From: an uncultured Parvibacter sp.
GTDB lineage: Bacteria; Actinomycetota; Coriobacteriia; Coriobacteriales; Eggerthellaceae
Assembly (NCBI GenBank): GCA_910587945.1
Contig: CAJUNI010000025.1
Location: 1-27,269, forward strand
Length of the DNA stretch: 27,269 nt
Reading direction: 5' to 3'
Shown here in pieces: positions 7,275-14,555 of the stretch (positions are counted from its first letter, which is position 1; each line of letters starts with the position of its first letter). The notes below the pieces were generated by a model. The model was not told the origin of the DNA. It worked only from the letters and a program-made list of their open reading frames with translations, and made no database searches. The translations under genes and the position numbers were made by a program.

Positions 7275-9707
7275 ATGGAATTTAAAGATGACCTCGGCAA
7301 GCCGTGGAAGTATGAAGACGGCGACTTTACTGTCGTACGCTCTTCAATGTGGTCGCCTCCTGGATGTCATCCGGTAGGCTGCGGCCTGAAACTCTATGTA
7401 GACAAGGATGGCCGTCTTGACCATGTAGAGGGCGACGAGAACCATCCCATCACTAAGGGCCGTTTATGCCCGCGGTGCTTGGCTCTTCCCGACTATGTGT
7501 ACAACCCGAGCCGTGTCACCACTCCGATGATTCGCGACCCGCGCGATCGTGGTAAGAGCGACAAGTGGCGCCGTGCTACCTGGGATGAGGCCTATGACCT
7601 CATTGTGGAGAAGGTGAACTTCTTCAAAGAGACCTACGGCCCCGAGTCCATGGCAGTATTCTCTGGTACCGGCCGTTCGGGCGGCATTATGTGCCAGGAA
7701 ATGGCTCAGCGTGTGTTGGGTACTCCCAATGCTTGCTACACCCAGTCTGGTTTTGCCTGCTATCAGCCTCGAAGCGCGGCCTGTTCCCACATCTTAGGCG
7801 CTTACTATCCCGAGATGGACTACGCCGGCGGCTTAGAGGGTACCTATGACAACCCCGAGTGGGTATGCCCCGAAGTTATTGTTATGTGGGGCAAGATGCC
7901 GTTGGCTTCTAACGGCGACGGTCTGTGGGGTCACGCGGTTATCGACATCATGAAGCGTGGCGCAAAGCTCATCACCGTGGATCCTCGCGTGAACTGGCTT
8001 TCAACGCGCTCTGAGATTCAACTGCGTGTGCGCGTTGGCACCGACACTGCCATGCTTATGGCGTGGCTCTGGATCATCATCAACGAAGATCTCTACGATC
8101 ATGAATTCGTTGAGAAGTGGACCTACGGCTTTGACGAGTTCGCAGCTCGTATTAACGATCCGGAACTGGGTATGACGCCGGAAAAGGCTGCTGAAATCTG
8201 CGAAGTAGACGTGGAGAAGATCTATGCGGCAGCTCGTATGTATGCCAAGGCGAAGCCGGCTTCTATTGCCTGGGGCTTGGCCTTCGACCAGAACCAGAAC
8301 GGCAACCAGGCTGGTCACTGCTGCTTAGCTTTGATGGCTATCACCGGCAACGTTGACGTGCCCGGCGGCCAGATCATTGCTGAGATTCCGGCTGAGACCA
8401 ACGCCGAGTTCAACGAGGACAACCTGGAAGTGGCTGAGAGCGCTTGGAATGGCGATGCCACCGACGTTGTGTCCTTCGGTGGCACGGGCGGCGGCGATCC
8501 TGATGAGGCTCCCGAAGAAGGTTGGGAGGGTATTGGCATCGAGCTTACCCAAAAGGCCATCGGTTATGACAAGTATCCGCTGTACTGCGAAAACATTCGC
8601 ATGGCTCACGCCGACATGATGCTTGATGCGCTGCTGACCGATCAGCCCTACAAGATTCACATGGGCTGGATTCAGTCCACTAACCTGTTGGCACCTACCT
8701 GCTGCGCTGAGCCTACGAAGTGGCTCGAGGGCTTACTCCGCCTGGACTTCGTAATTGGTACCGACTGCTTCATCACGCCCTCTATTGAGGCTTGCGCTGA
8801 TGTATTCCTGCCGCTGCAGACGTCCATGGAAAAAGACGACGTGGTATTTACTCACTACTGTGCGTCTCCGGTCACCATTAGCGCCACGAACAAGGCTATC
8901 ACGGTGGGCGAAGCTAAGTCTGACGCTGACATCCTGGTGGATCTGGGCAATCGTTTGGGCTCGCCCAAGATTGCTGGCAAGTATGTGGACGGCGCTGACT
9001 ATCAGGGCAAGAACCGCGCTCCGGCTTCCGGCATGGACTTCGAGCACTTGTCTGAGCAGGTGTACTTCCAGCGCGGCGTGAACTATCGCAAGTACGAAAA
9101 GGGCTTGCTGCGCCCCGACCGCAAGCTGGGCTTCTTGACCAACACCGGTCGTGTGGAGCTCTATTCTACGACGTTCCAGCAAAACGGCGACGATCCGCTG
9201 CCCTACTATCAGGAGCCGGCCTTCAGCACCCGCCAGCCTGGTCGTGCTGAGGAATATCCGCTGAACCTTACGACGGGCGCTCGCGTCTACGCGTTCTTCC
9301 ATTCCGAGCATCGTCAGATTCCGCGGTTGCGTGAGTTGAACCCCAACCCGCTGTTAGAGATCAATCCGGATGACGCTAAGAAGTATGGCGTTCATGACGG
9401 CCAGTGGGTAGAGATTGCCAACGAGTTTGGTACGGCTAAGTTCAAGGCTCTGGTGTCTCCGGTGGTGCGTGCGGGTACCGTCCATGCGCAGCACGGCTGG
9501 TGGTTCCCCGAGCAGGATGGCGATGCGCCTAACTACTATGGCGTTTTCCAGTCCAACTGCAACGACCTCGTTCCCAACCATTACAACTCCGTCATGGGCT
9601 ATGGCGCGCCCCACAAGTGCATGTCTTGCTCGGTGCGTCCCCTGGAGGAGAACCTTGATACAGACATGGATCTTGTCTGGGAGAAATTCGGAAAGCTGGT
9701 GAAATAG
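7275..9707 (+). CDS. Molybdopterin-dependent oxidoreductase, DMSO reductase family (candidate reductive dehydroxylase), copy 2
   Basis: This 810-aa protein is paralogous to the enzyme at 1486-3954. It has the same 'WSPPGC' entry, but its Cys set is C31-x4-C36-x28-C65-x2-C68, one residue longer in both long gaps. C162 in 'FACYQPR' is the position-matched candidate Mo ligand. 'LMAITGNVDVPGGQ' and the C-terminal 'HAQHGWWFPE' are conserved. Residues about 375-425 hold an acidic, Gly-rich stretch ('VSFGGTGGGDPDEAPEEG') absent from copy 1, close to where substrate loops lie in this family. No Tat signal or membrane span is seen. The start is fixed by GAGAGAGGAAAGGAG 9 nt upstream, identical in sequence and spacing to copy 1. 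Its stop abuts the start of the second Fe-S gene. A sister activity on a related substrate is the likely role. Confidence 0.9.
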   Translation: MEFKDDLGKPWKYEDGDFTVVRSSMWSPPGCHPVGCGLKLYVDKDGRLDHVEGDENHPITKGRLCPRCLALPDYVYNPSRVTTPMIRDPRDRGKSDKWRRATWDEAYDLIVEKVNFFKETYGPESMAVFSGTGRSGGIMCQEMAQRVLGTPNACYTQSGFACYQPRSAACSHILGAYYPEMDYAGGLEGTYDNPEWVCPEVIVMWGKMPLASNGDGLWGHAVIDIMKRGAKLITVDPRVNWLSTRSEIQLRVRVGTDTAMLMAWLWIIINEDLYDHEFVEKWTYGFDEFAARINDPELGMTPEKAAEICEVDVEKIYAAARMYAKAKPASIAWGLAFDQNQNGNQAGHCCLALMAITGNVDVPGGQIIAEIPAETNAEFNEDNLEVAESAWNGDATDVVSFGGTGGGDPDEAPEEGWEGIGIELTQKAIGYDKYPLYCENIRMAHADMMLDALLTDQPYKIHMGWIQSTNLLAPTCCAEPTKWLEGLLRLDFVIGTDCFITPSIEACADVFLPLQTSMEKDDVVFTHYCASPVTISATNKAITVGEAKSDADILVDLGNRLGSPKIAGKYVDGADYQGKNRAPASGMDFEHLSEQVYFQRGVNYRKYEKGLLRPDRKLGFLTNTGRVELYSTTFQQNGDDPLPYYQEPAFSTRQPGRAEEYPLNLTTGARVYAFFHSEHRQIPRLRELNPNPLLEINPDDAKKYGVHDGQWVEIANEFGTAKFKALVSPVVRAGTVHAQHGWWFPEQDGDAPNYYGVFQSNCNDLVPNHYNSVMGYGAPHKCMSCSVRPLEENLDTDMDLVWEKFGKLVK

Positions 9708-10076
9708 ATGGCTGTTGAATACGGACTGCTCATTGATTATGAGTTCTGCTCAGGCTGCGAGACCTGCGTTATTGCCTGCAAAGAGGAACATGACTTCCCC
9801 GTGGGCAAGTGGGGCATTCGCGTGATGGAAGATGGTCCCTGGCAAAAGGTAGATGGCGATGATTCCGGCGATTGCTTCAACTGGAATTACCTGCCGTTCC
9901 CCACGGACCTGTGCGACCTGTGCGCCGATCGTCTGGCTGCCGGACGCAAGCCTACCTGTGTGCATCACTGCCAGGCTGATGTTATGCGCTTTGGCACCGT
10001 GGACGAGTTGACTGCTGAGCTTGTAACGAAGCCCAAGCAGGTGCTCTTTGTGCCGCGCGATGACATTCAGTTCTAG
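9708..10076 (+). CDS. Small 2x[4Fe-4S] ferredoxin-like electron-transfer subunit, copy 2
   Basis: The 122-aa protein has C14-x2-C17-x2-C20-x3-C24 and C69-x2-C72-x11-C84-x3-C88, giving two [4Fe-4S] sites in the same arrangement as the protein at 3972-4310. An extra lone Cys56 lies in the linker. The ATG follows the stop of molybdoenzyme 2 with no spacer (TAG then ATG), so translation is probably coupled. It should serve molybdoenzyme 2 as its electron-transfer partner. As for copy 1, the subunit is far shorter than DmsB-type proteins, and no quinol-oxidising membrane subunit is encoded next to it. Confidence 0.9.
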   Translation: MAVEYGLLIDYEFCSGCETCVIACKEEHDFPVGKWGIRVMEDGPWQKVDGDDSGDCFNWNYLPFPTDLCDLCADRLAAGRKPTCVHHCQADVMRFGTVDELTAELVTKPKQVLFVPRDDIQF

Positions 10077-10133
10077 GTTGAATGCCTAAAGAGGCGCAAT
10101 CGCCCTTCGGGGTACGAGCACGTCTCTGCGAGA

Positions 10134-10169
10134 CCCTTCCCACTGCGGCTGTGGCTGTGGTGGGAAGGG
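10134..10169 (+). terminator. Probable terminator of the molybdoenzyme block
   Basis: CCCTTCCCAC (10134-10143) pairs fully with GTGGGAAGGG (10160-10169), a 10-bp stem with a 16-nt loop, 57 bp after the last Fe-S gene. The downstream T-tract is weak ('CTGTATTTGG'). Confidence 0.6.
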
Positions 10170-10226
10170 CTGTATTTGGGGGAGTTTAGGGCGGGTGCGT
10201 CCCGCAGAACAAAGTGAAGGAGCGAT

Positions 10227-10418
10227 ATGTGTTACGCCTGCAACATGTGTAACCGATGTGGTCGCTATGACCGAATGAAAGACTCCCTAGGCAAGCGCAT
10301 TTGTTTTGGCTGCGGGGAAGAGGTGGCCGACGGTGCGGTGACGAAGTGTCCTAGCTGCGGTGCACCCTTGCCTCCCGCCTTTCCCGAGTCGCTCCCCACG
10401 GCACCGGAGCCCGAGTAA
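10227..10418 (+). CDS. Small Cys-rich zinc-ribbon protein
   Basis: This 63-aa protein has a good ribosome-binding site (GAAGGAG) before its ATG. It contains eight Cys: C2-x2-C5-x2-C8-x2-C11 at the very N-terminus, then two knuckles, C26-x2-C29 and C41-x2-C44 ('CPSCGAPLPP'). The last two knuckles look like a zinc ribbon; the first four Cys, spaced every third residue, could bind another Zn or an Fe-S cluster. The tail is Pro/Glu-rich. It lies between two hairpins, after the molybdoenzyme block and before the ribosomal genes, so it is probably a separate transcript. I do not recognise a named family. The gene is likely real given the ribosome-binding site and Cys order, but the function is unknown. 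Confidence 0.65.
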   Translation: MCYACNMCNRCGRYDRMKDSLGKRICFGCGEEVADGAVTKCPSCGAPLPPAFPESLPTAPEPE

Positions 10419-10432
10419 GCGAGCGGGGAGGC

Positions 10433-10470
10433 TCAGAGTGTGCTCGCGACGAGTCCGGCACACCCTGAGG
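10433..10470 (+). terminator. Strong hairpin after the zinc-ribbon gene
   Basis: CTCAGAGTGTGC (10433-10444) pairs with GCACACCCTGAG (10459-10470), 12 positions with one mismatch and a 14-nt loop. It begins 14 nt after the stop codon. No T-run follows directly, so its efficiency as an intrinsic terminator is uncertain. Confidence 0.5.
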
Positions 10471-10598
10471 GGGCCGGGGCTGTAGGGAGCGGCCTAGCCA
10501 CCCGTCTCTTTGTCCCTGCAGGTCGCACTTGCTTACTTACGTTGAGCCGGCTAAAAGGCCGTCAATCCGTTTTTTCGTTTGAGTTTCCTGTTCGTTCA

Positions 10599-10627
10599 TT
10601 GACTTTGCATCTTCCCCGTATAACAAT
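10599..10627 (+). promoter_or_regulatory. Candidate promoter and long leader of rplM-rpsI
   Basis: The 455-bp gap 10419-10873 holds the hairpin above and no supported gene. TTGACT (10599-10604) stands 17 bp from AACAAT (10622-10627), or 14 bp from the better-matching TATAAC (10619-10624). A start near 10634 would give a leader of about 240 nt before rplM. The leader contains GGTCC near 10740 and GGACC near 10851, which could pair. A long leader would allow autogenous control by L13, as is known in other bacteria, but I cannot match it to a described L13 leader motif. Confidence 0.4.
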
Positions 10628-10873
10628 GCAAAAGTTCGCTTTCAAAAGCCCCGTACATGCAGAGCAATACCGGAAGCGCCCAAGGAGGGAGTCCAGGCCC
10701 ACACCGAGCGCGCTGGCGTAGGAAACCAGCATCCGTGAGGTCCTGCCTTTTGAAAACAAACATCCCGGCGGCGGGTTTTGTGCAGTTCAGGTCAAGCTTG
10801 GTCTACGGACAAGCCTCTGAACAGGACAAATGCTTCAACCGCCAACGGACCTGCAAGTTATTGGAGGACTAGA

Positions 10874-11308
10874 GTGAAGACGTATTATGCGAAACCCAAC
10901 GAGGTCGAGCGCGAATGGGTGATCATCGACGCTACTGACCAAGTTCTTGGCCGTGTAGCTGCCAAAGCTGCGCAGATTCTCAAGGGCAAGCACAAGCCGC
11001 AGTACACCCCTCATGTCGACACTGGTGATTATGTGATCATCATCAACGCTGACAAGATCAAGGTGACTGGTACCAAAGCTGCTACCAAGACGTACTATCG
11101 TCACAGCGGTTATCCCGGTGGGCTGAAGTCCGAGACCTTTACTGAGGCCATGACCAAGCATCCGGAGCGCGTGATTGAGCATGCTGTTAAGGGCATGCTT
11201 CCCAAGAACACGCTCGGTCGCGCCATGGGCAAGAAGCTCAAGGTCTATGCCGGTGCGGAACATCCGCATATGGCTCAGAAGCCCCGTAAGATTGAGATGG
11301 AGGGATAA
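10874..11308 (+). CDS. rplM: 50S ribosomal protein L13
   Basis: This 144-aa protein is a component of the large ribosomal subunit that binds 23S rRNA early in assembly. The sequence shows the family signature throughout: 'WVIIDATDQVLGRVA' near the N-terminus, 'GDYVIIINADKIKVTG', 'HSGYPGG' and 'AVKGMLPKNTLGR' in the C-terminal half. The length is normal. The start is GTG at 10874, preceded by GGAGG (10863-10867) at 6 nt; the frame is open further upstream, but the extra residues do not belong to L13. It is followed 3 bp later by rpsI, the conserved rplM-rpsI operon order. Confidence 0.97.
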   Translation: MKTYYAKPNEVEREWVIIDATDQVLGRVAAKAAQILKGKHKPQYTPHVDTGDYVIIINADKIKVTGTKAATKTYYRHSGYPGGLKSETFTEAMTKHPERVIEHAVKGMLPKNTLGRAMGKKLKVYAGAEHPHMAQKPRKIEMEG

Positions 11309-11311
11309 CTC

Positions 11312-11704
11312 ATGGCAGGTGAAGCTTTGTACTACGGCACCGGCCGTCGTAAGAATGCAATTGCTCGCGTTCGTTTAGTTCCTGGCACGGGCAAGATCAC
11401 GGTTAATGGTCGCGAAGGCCTTGAGTACTTCGGTCGTGAGGGCCTGGTCAACTACGCAAAGACCCCCTTCAAGGTGACTGACACCCAGGGTCATTTCGAC
11501 GTGCTGGCCAACATCTCTGGCGGTGGCATTTCTGGTCAAGCTGGCGCTCTGCGTCTGGGCATTGCCCGCGCACTGCTTCAGGCTGGCGATTATCGCGCCG
11601 AGCTGAAGAAGGCTGGCTTCCTCACTCGCGATGCTCGTATGGTGGAGCGCAAGAAGTACGGCCTGAAGAAGGCCCGTAAGCGCCCGCAGTTCAGCAAGCG
11701 CTAA
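11312..11704 (+). CDS. rpsI: 30S ribosomal protein S9
   Basis: This 130-aa small-subunit protein has a C-terminal tail that reaches the P-site tRNA. It begins 'YYGTGRRKNAIARVRL', contains 'GGGISGQAGALRLGIARAL', and ends in the diagnostic basic tail 'GLKKARKRPQFSKR'. The length is standard. It lies 3 bp downstream of rplM and is co-transcribed and probably translationally coupled with it; GGAGG inside the end of rplM serves as its ribosome-binding site. A strong terminator follows. Confidence 0.98.
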   Translation: MAGEALYYGTGRRKNAIARVRLVPGTGKITVNGREGLEYFGREGLVNYAKTPFKVTDTQGHFDVLANISGGGISGQAGALRLGIARALLQAGDYRAELKKAGFLTRDARMVERKKYGLKKARKRPQFSKR

Positions 11705-11741
11705 GGTTTGCTTCCTCGCTTTACAAGAAGCAACAACCTAC

Positions 11742-11775
11742 AACGACCCGCTCTTCGGAGCGGGTCGTTTTGTTT
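11742..11775 (+). terminator. Rho-independent terminator of rplM-rpsI
   Basis: ACGACCCGCTC, a TTCG tetraloop, then GAGCGGGTCGT followed by TTTTGTTTG. This is a textbook intrinsic terminator with an 11-bp GC-rich stem (12 bp counting the A-T at its base), 38 bp after rpsI. Confidence 0.95.
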
Positions 11776-11894
11776 GTACGGGGGTGAGCTGAGGCGCGAG
11801 GGTTCTAAGGCACAAAGATGGGAGCCGTCATGAGGGTGGCAGGTGACTTGCTTCCTGGGAGACCTGGGAAACCTTCGTGTCGTGACGTCGGGCG

Positions 11895-11968
11895 CTTGTT
11901 TAGGAGCGCTTAAGGCCGCTGCAAAAGGACGTGCCCGGATCTTGCTTAGGAGCGCTTAAGGCCGCTGC
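11895..11968. repeat. 28-bp direct repeat duplicating the 3' end of the surface-protein gene
   Basis: Positions 11895-11922 and 11941-11968 match at 27 of 28 bases (they differ at the fifth base, T against C). The right copy encodes the last residues and stop codon of the surface protein at 11946-14273; the left copy lies beyond the stop and is non-coding. This looks like a tandem or slippage duplication of the gene's tail. Confidence 0.85.
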
Positions 11969-14273
11969 GTAGGGCAGCAATCTTGCGTCCACCGACCAGA
12001 AGCACCAGGGTGATCCCCGCGCCGAGGGCAATCAGGCCTGCGGTGCCAAGCCCGAGCTGGTCGCCCATCTGAGGCATGGTGTGTGCTGAGCCGCGAGAGG
12101 CTGCTTGGTTGGTTGTAGTCGAACCACTATGGAGTGACGCAAGCATCTCAGACTCGGAAGCGGGATTTTGGTTTTGAGCGCCCGTAGTGTCCTCTGCGCC
12201 CGTTGTTCCGCCCTGAGAGCCGGGATTATCTGGGGTTCCCGGATTGCCAGGGTTATGAGGGTCAGTCGGCTGATTCGGATTGTCAGGGGTTATAGGTGTA
12301 TCGGGGTTGGTAGGCGTGTCGGGGCCCGTAGGGGTGTCTGGGTTCGTTGGCTCGGTAGGCTTATCAGGGGTGGCTGCAAGCACCACGTATTGATTGTGGT
12401 AGGCGTCAGGCGTATCGAGGGTCTTCACGGTGTAATCGGGCGCCACATAGGCCGAAACATCCTCGGGGTAGGTGCCACCCTCCAAAACCACAGTGCCCGG
12501 GGTGGCTGTGTCTGCAGCCGTATCAAACAGCTGAGGATCTTCAGTGTAGGCGCCATCGCTTGATTGTTGATAGACATCGCCAGTGCCGGTAATGGTGAGT
12601 GACGCATCGTCTACGTCAAAGTTGCTATTCGGGGCAAATCCTAGGGCGTGACCGTTCAGGTCCAAGGTGATGTGGGTGCCCTTTCCCGGAACAACGCTGG
12701 CGCTTTGAGCACTATCGGCAATGAGCGAGATGGTGTTGCCATCAGAGGCATTTTCTACGGCATAGACCACCGTGGCGTAGCGCGCATTACCGGCCGCTGC
12801 GTTCTGAGCGACCCAGGCGGTTCCGTTGCCCTGGACGGTAAACAGGCTGGGGTCATTGTTGTAGGCAATAAGATCAACTAACGCGCCTTTGAGAGAGGTC
12901 ACCGGCGTCGAAGAAATGTTGTTAACGACCTGGGCTCCTTCGGGTACCGAAGAGGGAAGGGAAGCGGCACCTTGGTCTTGGAGGTTGCCTACAATCCCGC
13001 CAATAAATTGCGTGCCTGAAAGGGTGGCGGCATGATTCTCGTTTCCAGTAACGGTACCGGCACTATAGAGGACGCCGACGATGCCGCCCACGCCTTCGCC
13101 CGTGGCAGCAATGATGCCGCCATAATTCTTGAGTTCGCCAGCAATACCGCCGGTGGCATAGCCGTTGCCTTTGACGATGCCATCATTGGTGCAGTTGCTA
13201 ACAAAGGCGCAGCACAAACTCGCAATGCCGCCGGTGTCGTTAAGCCCGGTGATAGTGCCGTGGTTGGTGCAATCCTCGATGGTCATGGAAGCGCCTTCGG
13301 GGGTGTAATAGGCAGCACCCACAATGCCACCACAGTTGCCCGAGCCGCCGCTGATGGTAACGGTGGCGTTGTTGGTGCAGTGGCTGATGGTGCCGCGAGC
13401 TGTCATGCGGCCTACTACGCCGCCAGTTCCACACTTAGTGGAAAGCGCGCCGGTCACTTCCACTCCAGAAACGGTGCCTCCTTCACCGAGGAGACCTACG
13501 GCTGCTCCCGCAATTTCATTGGCGGGGTCGGTAATGGAAGCATCGGTGAGCTTGAGGTTGCTCACGGTGCCTCCCAGAACTGCGCCGAAGAATCCTAAGC
13601 AGTAGTCGGCTCCATGAGAGGATTGGGCGGTGGGCGCAATGGTGAGCCCGCGCACTTCGTGACCCGCGCCATCAAAGGTGCCGGTGAAGGGCGTGCTGGT
13701 GGCATTAACGCCACTGGACTTACGGATGGAAGCGCCAATGGGCGTCCACTCCAAGGCGCTGATATCAAGATCGCTCGTCAGGGTAATGGTTTTCCCCGCA
13801 AAGGAATTTCCGCGGTTTACTGTGTCCCGAAAAGTCACGAGCTGATCCACTGTCGCAATTTGATAGGGGTCGGCTGCCGTGCCTGATCCGCCGGCAAAGA
13901 GGGACGCAACGTCGTCGGTGGCTGCGTCTGCGGTAGGGGCTTCTGTCGGGGTAGCTGCAGGGCTTGCGGCCGGGGCGGCTGCGGTTGCTTCGAGGTCGGT
14001 CGGTGCAGCTGCTGTTGCCGTCGGAGTTGCGGCTTCGGCCGCGTCCTCCGCGCTAGCTGCGGACTCGGTGGCCCAGGCATTTACAGGAGTCCCTGCAAGG
14101 GTAAGCAGGATGGCGGCGAAAAGACTCACGGCCAACATCTGCAGCAGCCCTGTGAATGCAGAAGAGCGTGCTGCGTCAGCGGGGCGTGCAACTCTTGCTG
14201 CCGCGGTGGTATCGGAGTTCTCAGGCAGGCATGCTGCCTGGATAAAAGCGGTTTGACGTTGTCCGTAAGTCAT
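11946..14273 (-). CDS. Secreted GLUG-repeat surface protein with degenerate sorting signal
   Basis: This 775-aa protein has an unusually long N-terminal region (about 40 residues), then a hydrophobic segment (~42-62) and a likely cleavage after 'NAWA' (~68). An Ala/Thr/Pro-rich linker follows. Residues about 130-470 hold GLUG-type repeats ('GGIVG', 'GGIAG', 'GGVVG', 'GGTVS', 'CTNHGTI'), which are known to build beta-helices in bacterial adhesins and IgA-protease-like proteins. A Pro-rich wall-spanning stretch made of 'TNPDTP'-like units comes next. The C-terminus has MPQMG (733-737), a hydrophobic segment and a basic tail, which is the layout of an LPXTG signal but with Leu and Thr replaced. 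The ATG follows AAAGGA on the minus strand. It stands alone as a transcription unit. Adhesion or host interaction is the likely role; ligand unknown. Confidence 0.85.
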   Translation of the reverse strand: MTYGQRQTAFIQAACLPENSDTTAAARVARPADAARSSAFTGLLQMLAVSLFAAILLTLAGTPVNAWATESAASAEDAAEAATPTATAAAPTDLEATAAAPAASPAATPTEAPTADAATDDVASLFAGGSGTAADPYQIATVDQLVTFRDTVNRGNSFAGKTITLTSDLDISALEWTPIGASIRKSSGVNATSTPFTGTFDGAGHEVRGLTIAPTAQSSHGADYCLGFFGAVLGGTVSNLKLTDASITDPANEIAGAAVGLLGEGGTVSGVEVTGALSTKCGTGGVVGRMTARGTISHCTNNATVTISGGSGNCGGIVGAAYYTPEGASMTIEDCTNHGTITGLNDTGGIASLCCAFVSNCTNDGIVKGNGYATGGIAGELKNYGGIIAATGEGVGGIVGVLYSAGTVTGNENHAATLSGTQFIGGIVGNLQDQGAASLPSSVPEGAQVVNNISSTPVTSLKGALVDLIAYNNDPSLFTVQGNGTAWVAQNAAAGNARYATVVYAVENASDGNTISLIADSAQSASVVPGKGTHITLDLNGHALGFAPNSNFDVDDASLTITGTGDVYQQSSDGAYTEDPQLFDTAADTATPGTVVLEGGTYPEDVSAYVAPDYTVKTLDTPDAYHNQYVVLAATPDKPTEPTNPDTPTGPDTPTNPDTPITPDNPNQPTDPHNPGNPGTPDNPGSQGGTTGAEDTTGAQNQNPASESEMLASLHSGSTTTNQAASRGSAHTMPQMGDQLGLGTAGLIALGAGITLVLLVGGRKIAALRSGLKRS

Positions 14274-14410
14274 GGGAGTTCCTTTCGGTGACGATAGGTC
14301 TACCCTAGAACTCCGGAATTGAAAGGCATGCGCGAAGCCAAAACTGCCGAACGTCTATTGCCAAGCTGTCACGGATTAGCCATGGAACGGGCTGGAACGG
14401 TGGACTTGAT

Positions 14411-14533
14411 GGGGGCGGCGGTAGGTGCGGAGTAGCACAGGAGGTGCAATGTAGGGGCGGAAGGCGGGGATGGTTGTGTTGATGGGGTAGCGAGGAGGGG
14501 GTCCTGGAGGGCGCGCGGTACTGGCGCGCGGGG
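14411..14533 (+). other. G-run-rich intergenic segment
   Basis: The 282-bp gap between the surface-protein gene and the LysR gene is strongly G-rich on the + strand. It has runs of four or more G at 14411, 14454, 14466, 14484, 14497 and 14530, and a GCGCGC hairpin at 14511-14529. The runs at 14454-14501 have the spacing of a loose G-quadruplex. No coding sequence is supported here. Confidence 0.4.
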
Positions 14534-14555
14534 TGGTGGTGGAGCAATTGCGTGC

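Noticed and set aside
10778..10873. Upstream extension of the L13 reading frame
   Set aside because: L13 begins at the GTG at 10874 with a good ribosome-binding site; the extra 32 residues do not resemble the family.
12226..12365. CRISPR-like short repeats
   Set aside because: The periodicity comes from codons of the Pro-rich spacer ('TNPDTP' units) of the surface protein.
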